From: Pseudomonas sp. MAG733B
GTDB taxonomy: Bacteria > Pseudomonadota > Gammaproteobacteria > Pseudomonadales > Pseudomonadaceae
DNA: 64,000 bases
Direction of reading: 5' to 3'
Assembly: GCF_036884845.1 (NCBI RefSeq)
Contig: NZ_CP145732.1
Location: forward strand, 5,022,001 to 5,086,000
A program made the translations under genes and the position numbers. The notes beneath the pieces were generated by a model, which saw nothing but the letters and a program-made list of their open reading frames with translations, was not told the DNA's origin and did no database searches. Positions 17,150-25,770 of this stretch are shown here, piece by piece. Each line of letters opens with the position of its first letter. The first letter of the stretch is position 1.

Positions 17150-18175
17150 ATGGCTTTTGTGCAACTTGAAAAACTCGGCAAACGCTACGGTGAAATCGAC
17201 GCCGTGGTCGCCACCGACCTCTCAGTCGAGAAAGGCGAATTCGTTTCTCTGCTCGGCCCTTCCGGGTGCGGCAAAACCACCACCCTGCAAATGATCGCCG
17301 GCTTCGTCGAAGTCACCAGCGGGCGCATCGTGCTCGACGGTCGCGACATCACCCACGCCAAACCCGCCAGCCGTGGCCTCGGCGTGGTGTTCCAGAGTTA
17401 CGCGTTGTTCCCGCACATGACCGTCAAGGACAACGTCGCCTTCGGCCTGCGCATGCGCAAAGTGCCGGGCGCCGAAATCCAGCAACGGGTCGATCGGGTG
17501 CTGAAACTGGTGCGCCTCAATCAGCACGCCGAGCGTTACCCACGGGAACTGTCCGGCGGCCAGCGTCAGCGTGTCGCCCTGGCCCGGGCGCTGGTGATCC
17601 AGCCGCCGGTGCTGCTGCTCGATGAACCGCTGTCCAACCTCGACGCCAATCTGCGCGAAGAGATGCAATTCGAGATCCGCCGCATCCAGCGCGAAGTCGG
17701 CATCACCACGCTGATGGTCACCCACGACCAGTCCGAGGCGCTGTCGATCAGTGACCGCGTGGTGGTAATGCAGGCCGGGCGCATCACCCAGATCGACGCG
17801 CCTTACACCCTCTACGAACACCCGCGCACCGAGTTCATTTCCGGTTTCGTCGGCAAGGCCAATCTGTTGCCCGGTGAACGCGACACGGCCGGCGTGGTTC
17901 AGGTGTGCAGTCGTGGCGACGGTGATCTGACCCTCAGTCTGCGCCCGGAAAAAATCGACCTGCGCGACGCCGGACATGGCCGCTTGCAAGGCAAGATTGC
18001 CAGCCGTTTCTTTCTCGGCAGCCAATGGCTGTACGGCGTATCAACCAACCTCGGTGAACTGTGCGTAGTGCGCCGCAACGATGGCTCGGCGCCGCTGAGC
18101 GAAGGCACCGCCGTCGGCCTCGATTGGGACGCAGCGCTGTTGCGCGTGCTGAGTGTCGACGAGGTGACGGCATGA
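17150..18175 (+). CDS. Spermidine/putrescine-type ABC transporter, ATP-binding protein
   Basis: A 341-residue PotA-like ATPase with Walker A GPSGCGKTT (residues 37-45), signature LSGGQRQRVALARAL near residue 132, Walker B LLLDEPLSNLDANLRE, and a switch His in MVTHDQSEAL. A C-terminal TOBE-like domain starts near residue 235. GGAGG precedes the ATG. It is the first gene of a seven-gene operon whose members overlap or nearly touch. Its stop overlaps the next permease start (ATGA). Confidence 0.92.
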   Translation: MAFVQLEKLGKRYGEIDAVVATDLSVEKGEFVSLLGPSGCGKTTTLQMIAGFVEVTSGRIVLDGRDITHAKPASRGLGVVFQSYALFPHMTVKDNVAFGLRMRKVPGAEIQQRVDRVLKLVRLNQHAERYPRELSGGQRQRVALARALVIQPPVLLLDEPLSNLDANLREEMQFEIRRIQREVGITTLMVTHDQSEALSISDRVVVMQAGRITQIDAPYTLYEHPRTEFISGFVGKANLLPGERDTAGVVQVCSRGDGDLTLSLRPEKIDLRDAGHGRLQGKIASRFFLGSQWLYGVSTNLGELCVVRRNDGSAPLSEGTAVGLDWDAALLRVLSVDEVTA

Positions 18176-19041
18176 GTACGCTCGCTGCCATCCGCCAAGG
18201 ACGCCAGGGTTACTGGTTGTCGGCACCGGCCCTGGCCTTGTACCTCGGGTTGTTGGTTATCCCGCTGGCCTTGACGTTGGTGCTGTCGTTCAACGTCTTC
18301 GACTACAGCTCGGGGATCGACGGCGACGCCTTCACCGTCGAGCACTACAGCAGCCTGCTGGGCGATCCGTACTTCTATGAAATCTTTCTGCGGACCTTGT
18401 GGATCAGCGCGCTGACCACTCTGCTTTGCGTGCTGATCGGCGTCCCTGAGGCCTACATCCTCAGCCGCATGGGCACGCCGTGGCGTTCGATTTTCCTGAT
18501 CCTGATCCTCACGCCGTTGCTGATTTCCGTGGTGGTGCGCGCGTTCGGCTGGAGCCTGTTGCTCGGCGCCGATGGCCTGTTCAATCAGACGTTGCAAGCA
18601 TTCGGCGGCTCGCCGATGAAGCTGCTCTACACGCCGTTTGCCGTGGTGATTGCGCTGGTCCACGTGATGCTGCCGTTCATGATCATTCCGGTCTGGACCT
18701 CGCTGCAAAAACTCGACCCCGCCGCCGAGCAAGCCGCGCTGTCGCTGGGCGCCAGTCAGTTCACGGTGATTCGTCAGGTGGTGCTGCCGCAAGTGATGCC
18801 CGGCATTTTGTCCGGAACGCTGATCGTGTTCGGCCTCGCCGCCAGCTCTTTCGCGATTCCCGGGCTGCTTGGCGGACGCCGCTTGAAGATGGTCGCCACG
18901 CTGATCTACGACCAGTACCTGTCGGAGCTCAACTGGCCCATGGGCGCGGCGATCGCCGTGGCCCTGCTGCTCATCAACCTGCTGATCATGCTGTCGTGGA
19001 ACCGCATGATCGAAGGCCGCTACAAGAAGTCATTGGGATAA
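18172..19041 (+). CDS. ABC transporter permease (PotB-like)
   Basis: A 289-residue inner-membrane protein with about six hydrophobic helices. Its coupling motif is EQAALSLGASQFTVIRQVVL near residue 190, diagnostic of binding-protein-dependent permeases of the polyamine/opine/iron family. I set the start at ATG 18172, which overlaps the ATPase stop, rather than the much longer open frame. It pairs with the next permease to form the channel. Confidence 0.9.
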   Translation: MSTLAAIRQGRQGYWLSAPALALYLGLLVIPLALTLVLSFNVFDYSSGIDGDAFTVEHYSSLLGDPYFYEIFLRTLWISALTTLLCVLIGVPEAYILSRMGTPWRSIFLILILTPLLISVVVRAFGWSLLLGADGLFNQTLQAFGGSPMKLLYTPFAVVIALVHVMLPFMIIPVWTSLQKLDPAAEQAALSLGASQFTVIRQVVLPQVMPGILSGTLIVFGLAASSFAIPGLLGGRRLKMVATLIYDQYLSELNWPMGAAIAVALLLINLLIMLSWNRMIEGRYKKSLG

Positions 19042-19047
19042 TTCGCC

Positions 19048-19842
19048 ATGTCCAGGAACGGTCCTTTCGCCCTGTTGTTTCATACCCTGGTGGTGCTGTT
19101 CATGCTCGCGCCGCTGGTGGTGGTGTGCCTGGTGGCCTTCACCCCGGAGAACACCCTGAGCCTGCCGACCACGGATTTTTCCCTGCGCTGGTTCCGTGCG
19201 GTGTTCGAGCGCGCCGATTTTGTCGATGCGTTCTACAACAGCCTGATCCTCGCCTTCAGCGCCGCCTCGCTGGCGACCCTGATTGCCGTACCCGCCGCGC
19301 TGGCGATCACTCGTTTCGAATTTCCCGGCCGGGACTTTCTCAACGGGCTGTTTCTGTCACCGATCATCATTCCGCACCTGGTGCTGGGTGTGGCGCTGCT
19401 GCGTCTGTTTGCGCTGATGGGGGTCAACGGCAGCTTCGCCTGGCTGATCTTCGCCCACGTGCTGGTGATCACGCCGTATGTGCTGCGACTGGTGTTGGCC
19501 TCGGCCATCGGCCTGGACCGCAGTGCCGAACACGCGGCGCAATCGTTGGGTGCCGGGCGTTTCACGCTGTTCCGGCAGATCACTTTGCCGATGATTCTGC
19601 CGGGTGTCGCTGGCGGTTGGTTGCTGGCGTTCATCAACAGTTTCGACGAGGTCACGCTGTCGATCTTCGTCACCTCGCCGGCCACGCAAACCCTGCCGGT
19701 GCGCATGTACGTGTACGCCACCGAATCCATCGATCCGATGATGGCCGCAGTGTCGGCGCTGGTGATTGCGCTGACCGCGGTGACCATGATTCTGCTCGAC
19801 CGGGTCTATGGCCTGGATCGGGTTCTGGTAGGGAAACAATGA
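19048..19842 (+). CDS. ABC transporter permease (PotC-like)
   Basis: A 264-residue membrane protein with about six helices and the coupling motif EHAAQSLGAGRFTLFRQITL near residue 170. It begins six bases after the first permease. The helix count and order (ATPase, PotB-like, PotC-like) follow the polyamine/opine transporter class. Here the substrate-binding protein is encoded last, at 22623. Confidence 0.9.
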   Translation: MSRNGPFALLFHTLVVLFMLAPLVVVCLVAFTPENTLSLPTTDFSLRWFRAVFERADFVDAFYNSLILAFSAASLATLIAVPAALAITRFEFPGRDFLNGLFLSPIIIPHLVLGVALLRLFALMGVNGSFAWLIFAHVLVITPYVLRLVLASAIGLDRSAEHAAQSLGAGRFTLFRQITLPMILPGVAGGWLLAFINSFDEVTLSIFVTSPATQTLPVRMYVYATESIDPMMAAVSALVIALTAVTMILLDRVYGLDRVLVGKQ

Positions 19843-19849
19843 GGACGCC

Positions 19850-20140
19850 ATGGTGCTGCTGAAACGACTGGCCGAAGGCGACCGCTCGGCCCTGGACTTT
19901 ACCCTCGACGGCCAACCGGCCAGCGCCTTGCTCGGTGACACCGTGTTGACGGCGGTGCTGACCTGCGGCGAACACCTGCGCGGCAGCGACTTCAGCGCCG
20001 AACCCCGCGCCGGTTTCTGCCTGATGGGCGCCTGCCAGGATTGCTGGGTGCGCCTGGGCGATGGCCGCCGGGTGCGCGCCTGCTCGACCCTGCTCGAAGC
20101 CGGACAACAAATCAGCCGCGAACCGGGGCGATCGTTATGA
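19850..20140 (+). CDS. [2Fe-2S] small subunit of a FAD-dependent dehydrogenase (HcnA-like)
   Basis: A 96-residue ferredoxin-like protein. Its cysteine pattern, CLMGACQDC (C-x4-C-x2-C) plus a later Cys in RACST, is that of plant-type [2Fe-2S] domains found in the small subunit of HcnABC cyanide synthase, D-hydroxyproline dehydrogenase and opine oxidases. It should carry electrons between the two flavin subunits encoded next. The stop overlaps the start of the second subunit by four bases. The rest of the operon is catabolic transport, so cyanide synthesis is unlikely. Confidence 0.85.
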   Translation: MVLLKRLAEGDRSALDFTLDGQPASALLGDTVLTAVLTCGEHLRGSDFSAEPRAGFCLMGACQDCWVRLGDGRRVRACSTLLEAGQQISREPGRSL

Positions 20141-21492
20141 AACCCGTCGTCATCATCGGCGCCGGGCCGGCCGGGATTCGCGCGGCACAAACGTTGGTCG
20201 AACACGGTGTACACCCGGTTCTGCTGGATGAAGCGGCACGCGGTGGTGGGCAGATTTATCGGCGTCAGCCGGCCAACTTCAAGCGTTCGCCGGTCAAGCT
20301 GTATGGCTTCGAAGCGCGCAAGGCCAATGCGCTGCACCAGACAATCGACATCCTGCGCGAGCAACTGGATTACCGCCCGGAAACGCTGGTCTGGAACGCC
20401 GAGGACGACGCACTCGACACGTTGCAGGATGGCCGGGCCGGGCGACTGGCGTTTTCCAAAGTGATCGTCGCCACCGGCGCCACCGACCGGATTCTCCCGG
20501 TGCCGGGCTGGACCCTGCCCGGCGTCTACAGCCTCGGCGCCGCACAGATCGCCTTGAAATTCCAGGGCTGCGCCATCGGCGAGCGCGTGGTGTTTGCCGG
20601 CAGTGGACCGCTGCTGTACCTGGTCGCCTATCAATACGCCAAGGCCGGCGCGAAGGTTACCGCCGTGCTCGACAGCTCGCCGTTCAGCGCTCAGGCCCGC
20701 GCCCTGCCCGGCCTGCTGGCGCAACCGGCCACGCTGGCCAAAGGCATTTATTACCGAGGCTGGCTGACCGCCCACGGCATCGCGGTGCATCAGGGCGCAA
20801 CGCTGAATCGCATCGACGGTGAACAGCGCGTGCAGTCGCTGAAATGGTCCGACTCTAACGGCCAACATCAGCTGGACTGCGACGCCGTCGCTTTCGCCCA
20901 CGGCCTGCGCAGCGAAACCCAACTCGCCGACTTGCTGGGTTGTGAGTTCGCCTGGAACCCGCTCAATCGCGCGTGGCTGCCAACTCGTGACAGCGCCGGA
21001 CGCAGCAGTGTCGCCGAGGTCTACCTGGCTGGTGATGGCGCCGGGATCATGGGCGCAGACGCTGCGGAAATGACTGGCGAGCGAGCCGCATTGGCGTTGC
21101 TCGAAGACATCGGCTACCTGATCCCGCCGCAACGCCCCGCGCAACTGGAGCAGGCACTGCAACGCATCGGCGATTTTCGTCAGGGTCTGGAGCGTGCTTT
21201 TGCCTTTCCCGACAACTGGGCCGCCGACGTCGCTGATGACGTGACGGTCTGCCGCTGCGAAGAAGTGTGTGCCGGTGACATTCGCCAAGTCGTGCGCGAA
21301 GGCCACTGGGAAATCAATCGGGTCAAGGCGCACTGCCGGGTCGGCATGGGCCGCTGTCAGGGCCGCATGTGTGGTACCGCTGCGGCGGAAATCATTGCCC
21401 GCGAAAGCCAGCGCCCGGTTTCCGAAATCGGTCGGCTGCGGGCGCAGGCACCGATCAAGCCGTTGCCATTTGGCCTGGAGATCGAAGCATGA
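20137..21492 (+). CDS. FAD/NAD(P)-dependent oxidoreductase with C-terminal [2Fe-2S] (HcnB/OoxA-like)
   Basis: A 451-residue subunit. The N-terminal dinucleotide-binding motif is VVIIGAGPAGIRAAQTLVEHG, with a second at VVFAGSGPLLYLVAYQYAKAG near residue 150. The C-terminal BFD-like domain keeps cluster cysteines in VCRCEEVCAGDI and HCRVGMGRCQGRMCG (residues 370-415). This two-domain form occurs in HcnB, octopine/nopaline oxidase A and D-hydroxyproline dehydrogenase. ATG 20137 overlaps the previous stop; its own stop overlaps the next ATG. It probably moves electrons from the substrate-oxidising subunit to the respiratory chain. Confidence 0.87.
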   Translation: MKPVVIIGAGPAGIRAAQTLVEHGVHPVLLDEAARGGGQIYRRQPANFKRSPVKLYGFEARKANALHQTIDILREQLDYRPETLVWNAEDDALDTLQDGRAGRLAFSKVIVATGATDRILPVPGWTLPGVYSLGAAQIALKFQGCAIGERVVFAGSGPLLYLVAYQYAKAGAKVTAVLDSSPFSAQARALPGLLAQPATLAKGIYYRGWLTAHGIAVHQGATLNRIDGEQRVQSLKWSDSNGQHQLDCDAVAFAHGLRSETQLADLLGCEFAWNPLNRAWLPTRDSAGRSSVAEVYLAGDGAGIMGADAAEMTGERAALALLEDIGYLIPPQRPAQLEQALQRIGDFRQGLERAFAFPDNWAADVADDVTVCRCEEVCAGDIRQVVREGHWEINRVKAHCRVGMGRCQGRMCGTAAAEIIARESQRPVSEIGRLRAQAPIKPLPFGLEIEA

Positions 21493-22604
21493 TCGACGTC
21501 GACGCAGTGATCATTGGCGGCGGTATCGTCGGCGCCTCCGCAGCGCTGTTTCTCGGCAAGGCTGGTCGCCGCGTGGCGTTGCTGGAACGGGATTTTTGCG
21601 GCTCGCATTCCAGCGGTGTGAACTACGGCGGCGTGCGCCGACAGGGCCGCCCGCTGTCGCAACTGCCACTGTCGCAACGGGCGCATGCGATCTGGGCGCA
21701 ACTGCCACAGTTGATCGGCATCGACGGTGAATATCAGCGCAGCGGACACCTGAAACTCGCCCGCAGCCTCAACGATCTGCACGCCCTGCAAGACTATGCC
21801 GACAGCAGCCAGGGGTTCGGCCTCGACCTGCAAGTGCTCGACCGCGCTCAATTGCGTGCGCGTTTTCCATGGGTCGGCGAGGTGGCGGTGGGCGCGTCGT
21901 ATTGCCCGGATGACGGCCACGCCAACCCACGGCTGGTGTCCCCGGCATTCGCCCGGGCGGCGCAGCGTCACGGTGCGCAGGTGCATGAACAATGCGCGGT
22001 GAACGCGGTTGAACATGACGGTCAGCGCTTCCGTGTGCGCACACAAACCGGTCTGGAGTTGCACGCGCCGTGGCTGTTGAACTGCGCCGGCGCCTGGGCG
22101 GGCAGCCTCGCCGCGCAATTCGGCGAGCCGGTGCCGATGCATTCCGGGCACCCGGCGATGCTGGTGACCGAACCGTTGCCGCTGGTGATGAACGCCAGCA
22201 CCGGCGTCGAGGGTGGCGGCATTTATGCGCGTCAGGTGGCGCGGGGCAATTGCGTGTTGGGCGGTGGCCAGGGCTTTGCCCTCGACGACGCCCGCGCCCG
22301 CCCCGGTCAAGGCGCGGTGCTGGAAATCCTCCGCCAGGCCGTCGAGCTCTACCCGTTTCTTGAAGGTGCCCAGGCGATTCGCACCTGGAGCGGCACCGAA
22401 GGTTACTTGCCCGATCGCCAACCGGTGATTGGTCACAGCCGTACCCAGCCAGGTCTGTTGCATGCGTTCGGGTTTGCCGGCGCCGGTTTCCAGATCGGCC
22501 CGGCGGTGGGCCAGGCGCTCACCGAAATCATCTGTAGCGGCGCGTCAAAGACGTCGCTGGATGCGTTTTCCATCACCCGGTTTCACTCCATTTCCGTAGC
22601 TTGA
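21489..22604 (+). CDS. FAD-dependent amine/amino acid oxidoreductase, DAO fold (HcnC/OoxB-like)
   Basis: A 371-residue flavoprotein beginning VDAVIIGGGIVGASAALFLG, followed by LLERDFCGSHSSGVNYGGVR. The C-terminal RTWSGTEGYLPDRQPVIG and FGFAGAGFQIGP blocks are typical of the D-amino-acid-oxidase/glycine-oxidase fold. It is likely the substrate-oxidising subunit of the complex with the two preceding genes, acting on a secondary amine, D-amino acid, imino acid or opine. ATG 21489 overlaps the preceding stop. Which substrate cannot be deduced from sequence alone. Confidence 0.87.
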   Translation: MIDVDAVIIGGGIVGASAALFLGKAGRRVALLERDFCGSHSSGVNYGGVRRQGRPLSQLPLSQRAHAIWAQLPQLIGIDGEYQRSGHLKLARSLNDLHALQDYADSSQGFGLDLQVLDRAQLRARFPWVGEVAVGASYCPDDGHANPRLVSPAFARAAQRHGAQVHEQCAVNAVEHDGQRFRVRTQTGLELHAPWLLNCAGAWAGSLAAQFGEPVPMHSGHPAMLVTEPLPLVMNASTGVEGGGIYARQVARGNCVLGGGQGFALDDARARPGQGAVLEILRQAVELYPFLEGAQAIRTWSGTEGYLPDRQPVIGHSRTQPGLLHAFGFAGAGFQIGPAVGQALTEIICSGASKTSLDAFSITRFHSISVA

Positions 22605-22622
22605 TAGAGGAAGGTCGCGCCA

Positions 22623-23669
22623 ATGAAAAACTTCAAACGCACTGCTCTGCTCGGTTTGTCCTGCATGAGCGCCCTGCTCACCGTCACCCAGGCCCACGCC
22701 GAACCGACGCTTTACCTGGGCATGAATGGCGGGACCATGGAGCGGCTCTACGCCGACAAGGTGCTGCCGGCCTTCGAAAAGGCCAACAACGTCAAAGTGG
22801 TGATCGTGCCGGGCACCTCCGCCGACATCCTGGCCAAGGTCCAGGCCAGCAAGGGCAACCCGCAGATGCACGTGATGTTCCTCGATGACGGCATCATGTA
22901 CCGCGCGATCGCCATGGGCCTGTGCGACAAACTCCAGGACAGCCCGACGCTGGAACAGATTCCGGCCAAGGGACGAATCAAGGAAGAAGCCGTGGCCGTC
23001 AGCCTTGGCGTCACGGGGCTGGCGTACAACACGCGCCTGTTCAAGGAAAAAGGCTGGAGCGCGCCGACCTCCTGGATGGACATGGCCGACCCGCGCTTCA
23101 AGGACAAACTGGTGTTCCAGTCGATGGCCTCCTCGACCTTCGGCTTGCATGGTTTCCTGATGTTCAACCGGATTCAGGGCGGCAGCGAGACCGATGTCGA
23201 ACCGGGGTTCAAGGCCTGGCCGAACAGCGTCGGGCGCAACGTGCTGGAGTACATTCCGAGCTCGGCAAAAATCTCCGAAATGCTCCAGACCGACGAAGCG
23301 GCGCTGTTCCCGCTGACGCCGACCCAGGTCACCGCCCTGAAACTCAAGGGCATGCCGGTGGAGTACGCGCAGCCGAAGGAAGGCGCGGTGGTGCTCAACG
23401 TCGCCGAATGTGCGATCGCCAACAACACGCAACCGGAACTGGCGCAGAAACTCGCGGCGTTCCTGCTGACGCCTGAGGCTCAGGCTGCGGCGCTTGAGGA
23501 TGGTGACCAGATTCCTTCTAACCCGAATACCCCGACGACCGATCGTACCCGTGGGCAGGTTGAGGCGATGAAGCAGTATCTTCAGACGGCGATTGCGGTG
23601 GATTGGGATCAGGTCAACGAACAGCGCCCGGCGTGGAATGCGCGGTGGAATCGGAGTATTGAGCGGTAG
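22623..23669 (+). CDS. ABC transporter substrate-binding protein (PotD/spermidine-putrescine class)
   Basis: A 348-residue periplasmic binding protein with signal peptide MKNFKRTALLGLSCMSALLT ending VTQAHA. The extracellular binding-protein core follows (YLGMNGGTMERLYADKVLPA, then VPGTSADILAKVQASKG). It delivers the substrate to the permeases at 18172 and 19048. Its place after the dehydrogenase genes, 18 bases on, ties transport and oxidation into one pathway. Polyamine, opine and iron-binding members share this fold; the usual polyamine-binding acidic and aromatic residues cannot be judged by eye. Confidence 0.88.
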   Translation: MKNFKRTALLGLSCMSALLTVTQAHAEPTLYLGMNGGTMERLYADKVLPAFEKANNVKVVIVPGTSADILAKVQASKGNPQMHVMFLDDGIMYRAIAMGLCDKLQDSPTLEQIPAKGRIKEEAVAVSLGVTGLAYNTRLFKEKGWSAPTSWMDMADPRFKDKLVFQSMASSTFGLHGFLMFNRIQGGSETDVEPGFKAWPNSVGRNVLEYIPSSAKISEMLQTDEAALFPLTPTQVTALKLKGMPVEYAQPKEGAVVLNVAECAIANNTQPELAQKLAAFLLTPEAQAAALEDGDQIPSNPNTPTTDRTRGQVEAMKQYLQTAIAVDWDQVNEQRPAWNARWNRSIER

Positions 23670-23698
23670 ATAGCGTTTGTACGGGCACAGAAAATCCC

Positions 23699-23724
23699 TG
23701 TGGGAGCTAGCCTGCTAGCGATGG
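23699..23724. repeat. Single REP arm (TGTGGGAGCTAGCCTGCTAG)
   Basis: An unpaired copy of the arm found in the inverted pair at 40422-40514, located 30 bases after the binding-protein stop. Confidence 0.7.
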
Positions 23725-23754
23725 CTTTGTGTCGGGTTGAGCTGTTTTTGATGG

Positions 23755-24758
23755 TGTACATATCCGTTGCTGCGGCAAAGGCTTCCTATGGTTCCGCTCT
23801 TACAGCGGGTCACTTTCGAAGAGCGCGAAAGTAACCAAAGCGCTTTGCCCCTGACGTTCGGTGCCTCGCTGTGGCTCGGCATGCCCTCGCTCCGGTCCTA
23901 CTCCGTGGGCCCGCCGCCATCGGCCATCCATGGCCGGGGGCGGCTAACCCGGCATCCTTGCCGGGTTGCCCACTGCGCAGAACCTCCACTCGGCCTCTCG
24001 AGGGGGCGACTACCGCAACAGCACCGCGAGGCGGCCTACCGGCCGGCCTGGCTCCTGAGGCATGCGCGTTTCTCTGTAGGAGCTGTCGAGTGCAACGAGG
24101 CTGCGATCTTTTGATGTGATTACATCCGCAAGATCAAGTCGGCTGTCAGGCCGCCATCGCCAGCAGGCTGGCTCCTACAGTTGGATTGGGTACATCCGTA
24201 GAAATCAGGTCGGCTGTCAGGCCGCCATCGCTGGCAGGCTGGCTCCCACAGTTGGATTGGGTACATCCGTAGAAATCAGGTCGGCTGTCAGGCCGCCATC
24301 GCCAGCAGGCTGGCTCCTACAGTTGGATTGGGTGTATCTGAAAGGGATTGGTTGGCTGTGAGGACGCCATCGCTGGCAAGCCAAGCTCCCACAGAAGAGC
24401 AAAAAAAGATCGGCGTACACCCACGCTTTTAACCACTCAACAGGCCGAGCGTTAGCTCGCCTGCCGCTTTTGATCTTGATCCACCCGCCCCATCGGAAGG
24501 CTGAGTGGAGGCGTTTATCCGGGGGTGGGCGCGTAGCGCCGTGCGGCGAAGCCGCACACATCGAGAGGAGGTCGTCGCGAAGCAGACCGGAGGCGATGCC
24601 CCCGGATGAATGCCGGAGCGAAGGAACACCGAGCTCTAGCGAGGTGCCGTACGTAAGGGGCGAGCGTTTTTTGCTTCCTTTTTTAGGCGCTTGTAAAAAA
24701 GGGAGTCGCCGTAAGGGCGAAACCATAGGAAGCCGTTACCGCAGCAACGGATATGTAC
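23755..24758. repeat. About 1-kb block bounded by imperfect inverted repeats
   Basis: The left end (from 23755: TACATATCCGTTGCTGCGGC, then GGCTTCCTATGGTTCCGC, later GGTGCCTCGCTGTGGCTCGG) recurs in reverse complement at the right end (24758 back to about 24610: TACATATCCGTTGCTGCGGT, GGCTTCCTATGGTTTCGCCC, GGCACCTCGCTAGAGCTCGG). Inside are the 71-bp tandem repeats and Pro/Gly-coding-looking frames that I regard as non-coding. No transposase is present. The whole stretch 23670-24798 has no gene that I can support. Confidence 0.7.
24112..24395. repeat. 71-bp tandem repeat, four units, each with a REP arm
   Basis: The segment GGCTGTCAGG begins at 24141, 24212 and 24283, and a degenerate copy GGCTGTGAGG at 24354, exactly 71 bases apart each time. 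Each unit contains one REP arm (GCCAGCAGGCTGGCTCC or variant) and the linker ACAGTTGGATTGGGTACATC. Units differ by a few bases (TCCTACAG or TCCCACAG), so the expansion is not brand new. Confidence 0.88.
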
Positions 24759-24798
24759 CCAATCAACCAAGAACCTGGTCGGCCCAGAGGCCGCCAAG

Positions 24799-25770
24799 TC
24801 AAAACCCAACATCAAGCACAACGCTATCCAGATAAGTCCCCGCCGGCGGCGTCACCTGATCCGTATAAACCTTCGCGTTGTAATTAAAAACCTGACTCCC
24901 TGTACCCAACCCATTCCCAGGATTAACCTCGGCATCCGTACTCGCCCGCCGCGCACTCCCCACATTGCCCCAGCGAGTCACCCCGGCACTTTTGAAAATA
25001 TCGTAAGCCAGAAAATTCCCCCCAGACACCATCCGCCGCCGCCCCCCGACACTGACCGCATTCTGCCCGTCCCCCAACCCGACGGTATACGCACTGCCCT
25101 TGGTACACGCCAGATTGATGGTCTGCCCAGTGACCGGAGCAAACGCACTGACCACAGGCGCACTGCCAAACGCAATGTTCGGCGCAGTGATGGTGCAGTC
25201 ATTCGCCACCGTCATATTCACCGTCAGCGTGGTGGTGCCGCTGCTGATATCGCGCCCCAGGCAAATGTCACCGATGCCAATACCGGAGCAGTAATTCCAG
25301 CTCCAGAAAATGCTTAGGGTTTCGCTGTAGACCCCGGCCGCGACATTGCTGCCAACGATGGTGCGCAGGTAAAGCGGCACGGTTTTCGGCACCGTGCCGT
25401 TGAGCAGACCCAAGGCATCGATGATGCCGTTGCGGGCAAAGTCGTACGCCGTGCCACGGGTCAGCGGGTAACTGGTGCTGTTGTTGGCGTAAATCGTGTA
25501 GCCGATGACATCGCCGGTGGGTCCGCGCAAGCCGCTCTGGGTCGACGTGACCGTGGCATAAAAATGATCATTGGTCGTCAGCAAAGACAGCAGCGAACCG
25601 GTACAACTCAAGCCACCGTTGAGCGTGGAACTGGGCTGCGACGTGGTGCGCACGGCAATCGAACTCTGCGAACCGAATCCCGCCGGCGTAGTACTGACCA
25701 CCGAGCACAAGGCCCACGCCGATCCCGGCAGCCATAGCGCCAGCAGCATCAGCCACTTCGCCATGTTCAT
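24799..25770 (-). CDS. Csu-like archaic pilus tip adhesin with two spore coat protein U domains (CsuE-like)
   Basis: A 323-residue secreted protein with signal peptide MNMAKWLMLLALWLPGSAWA. Two SCPU-type domains follow. The second begins near residue 175 with TLTVNMTVANDCTITAPNIAFGSAPV-like sequence and ends YLDSVVLDVGF, the usual C-terminal donor-strand pattern. Twin-domain length and last-gene position match the CsuE tip subunit of Csu pili. ATG 25770 overlaps the usher stop (ATGA). Csu pili mediate surface attachment and biofilm formation; that role is inferred here. Confidence 0.85.
   Translation of the reverse strand: MNMAKWLMLLALWLPGSAWALCSVVSTTPAGFGSQSSIAVRTTSQPSSTLNGGLSCTGSLLSLLTTNDHFYATVTSTQSGLRGPTGDVIGYTIYANNSTSYPLTRGTAYDFARNGIIDALGLLNGTVPKTVPLYLRTIVGSNVAAGVYSETLSIFWSWNYCSGIGIGDICLGRDISSGTTTLTVNMTVANDCTITAPNIAFGSAPVVSAFAPVTGQTINLACTKGSAYTVGLGDGQNAVSVGGRRRMVSGGNFLAYDIFKSAGVTRWGNVGSARRASTDAEVNPGNGLGTGSQVFNYNAKVYTDQVTPPAGTYLDSVVLDVGF

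Noticed and set aside
19850..22604. Hydrogen cyanide synthase hcnABC
   Set aside because: Subunit types match, but the genes are embedded in an ABC import operon under an IclR regulator; hcnABC normally stands as three genes controlled by ANR and the Gac system. A catabolic dehydrogenase is more likely.
24112..24395. CRISPR-like regular repeats
   Set aside because: The period is 71 bases with nearly identical sequence throughout each unit; there are no variable spacers and no cas genes. It is a tandem duplication of REP-containing DNA.
23767..24835. Several open frames inside the repeat block (for example 23767-24114, 24116-24361, 24470-24835)
   Set aside because: They lie over inverted and tandem repeats, encode low-complexity Arg/Pro-rich or periodic sequence, and lack ribosome sites; such frames recur wherever this repeat family occurs.
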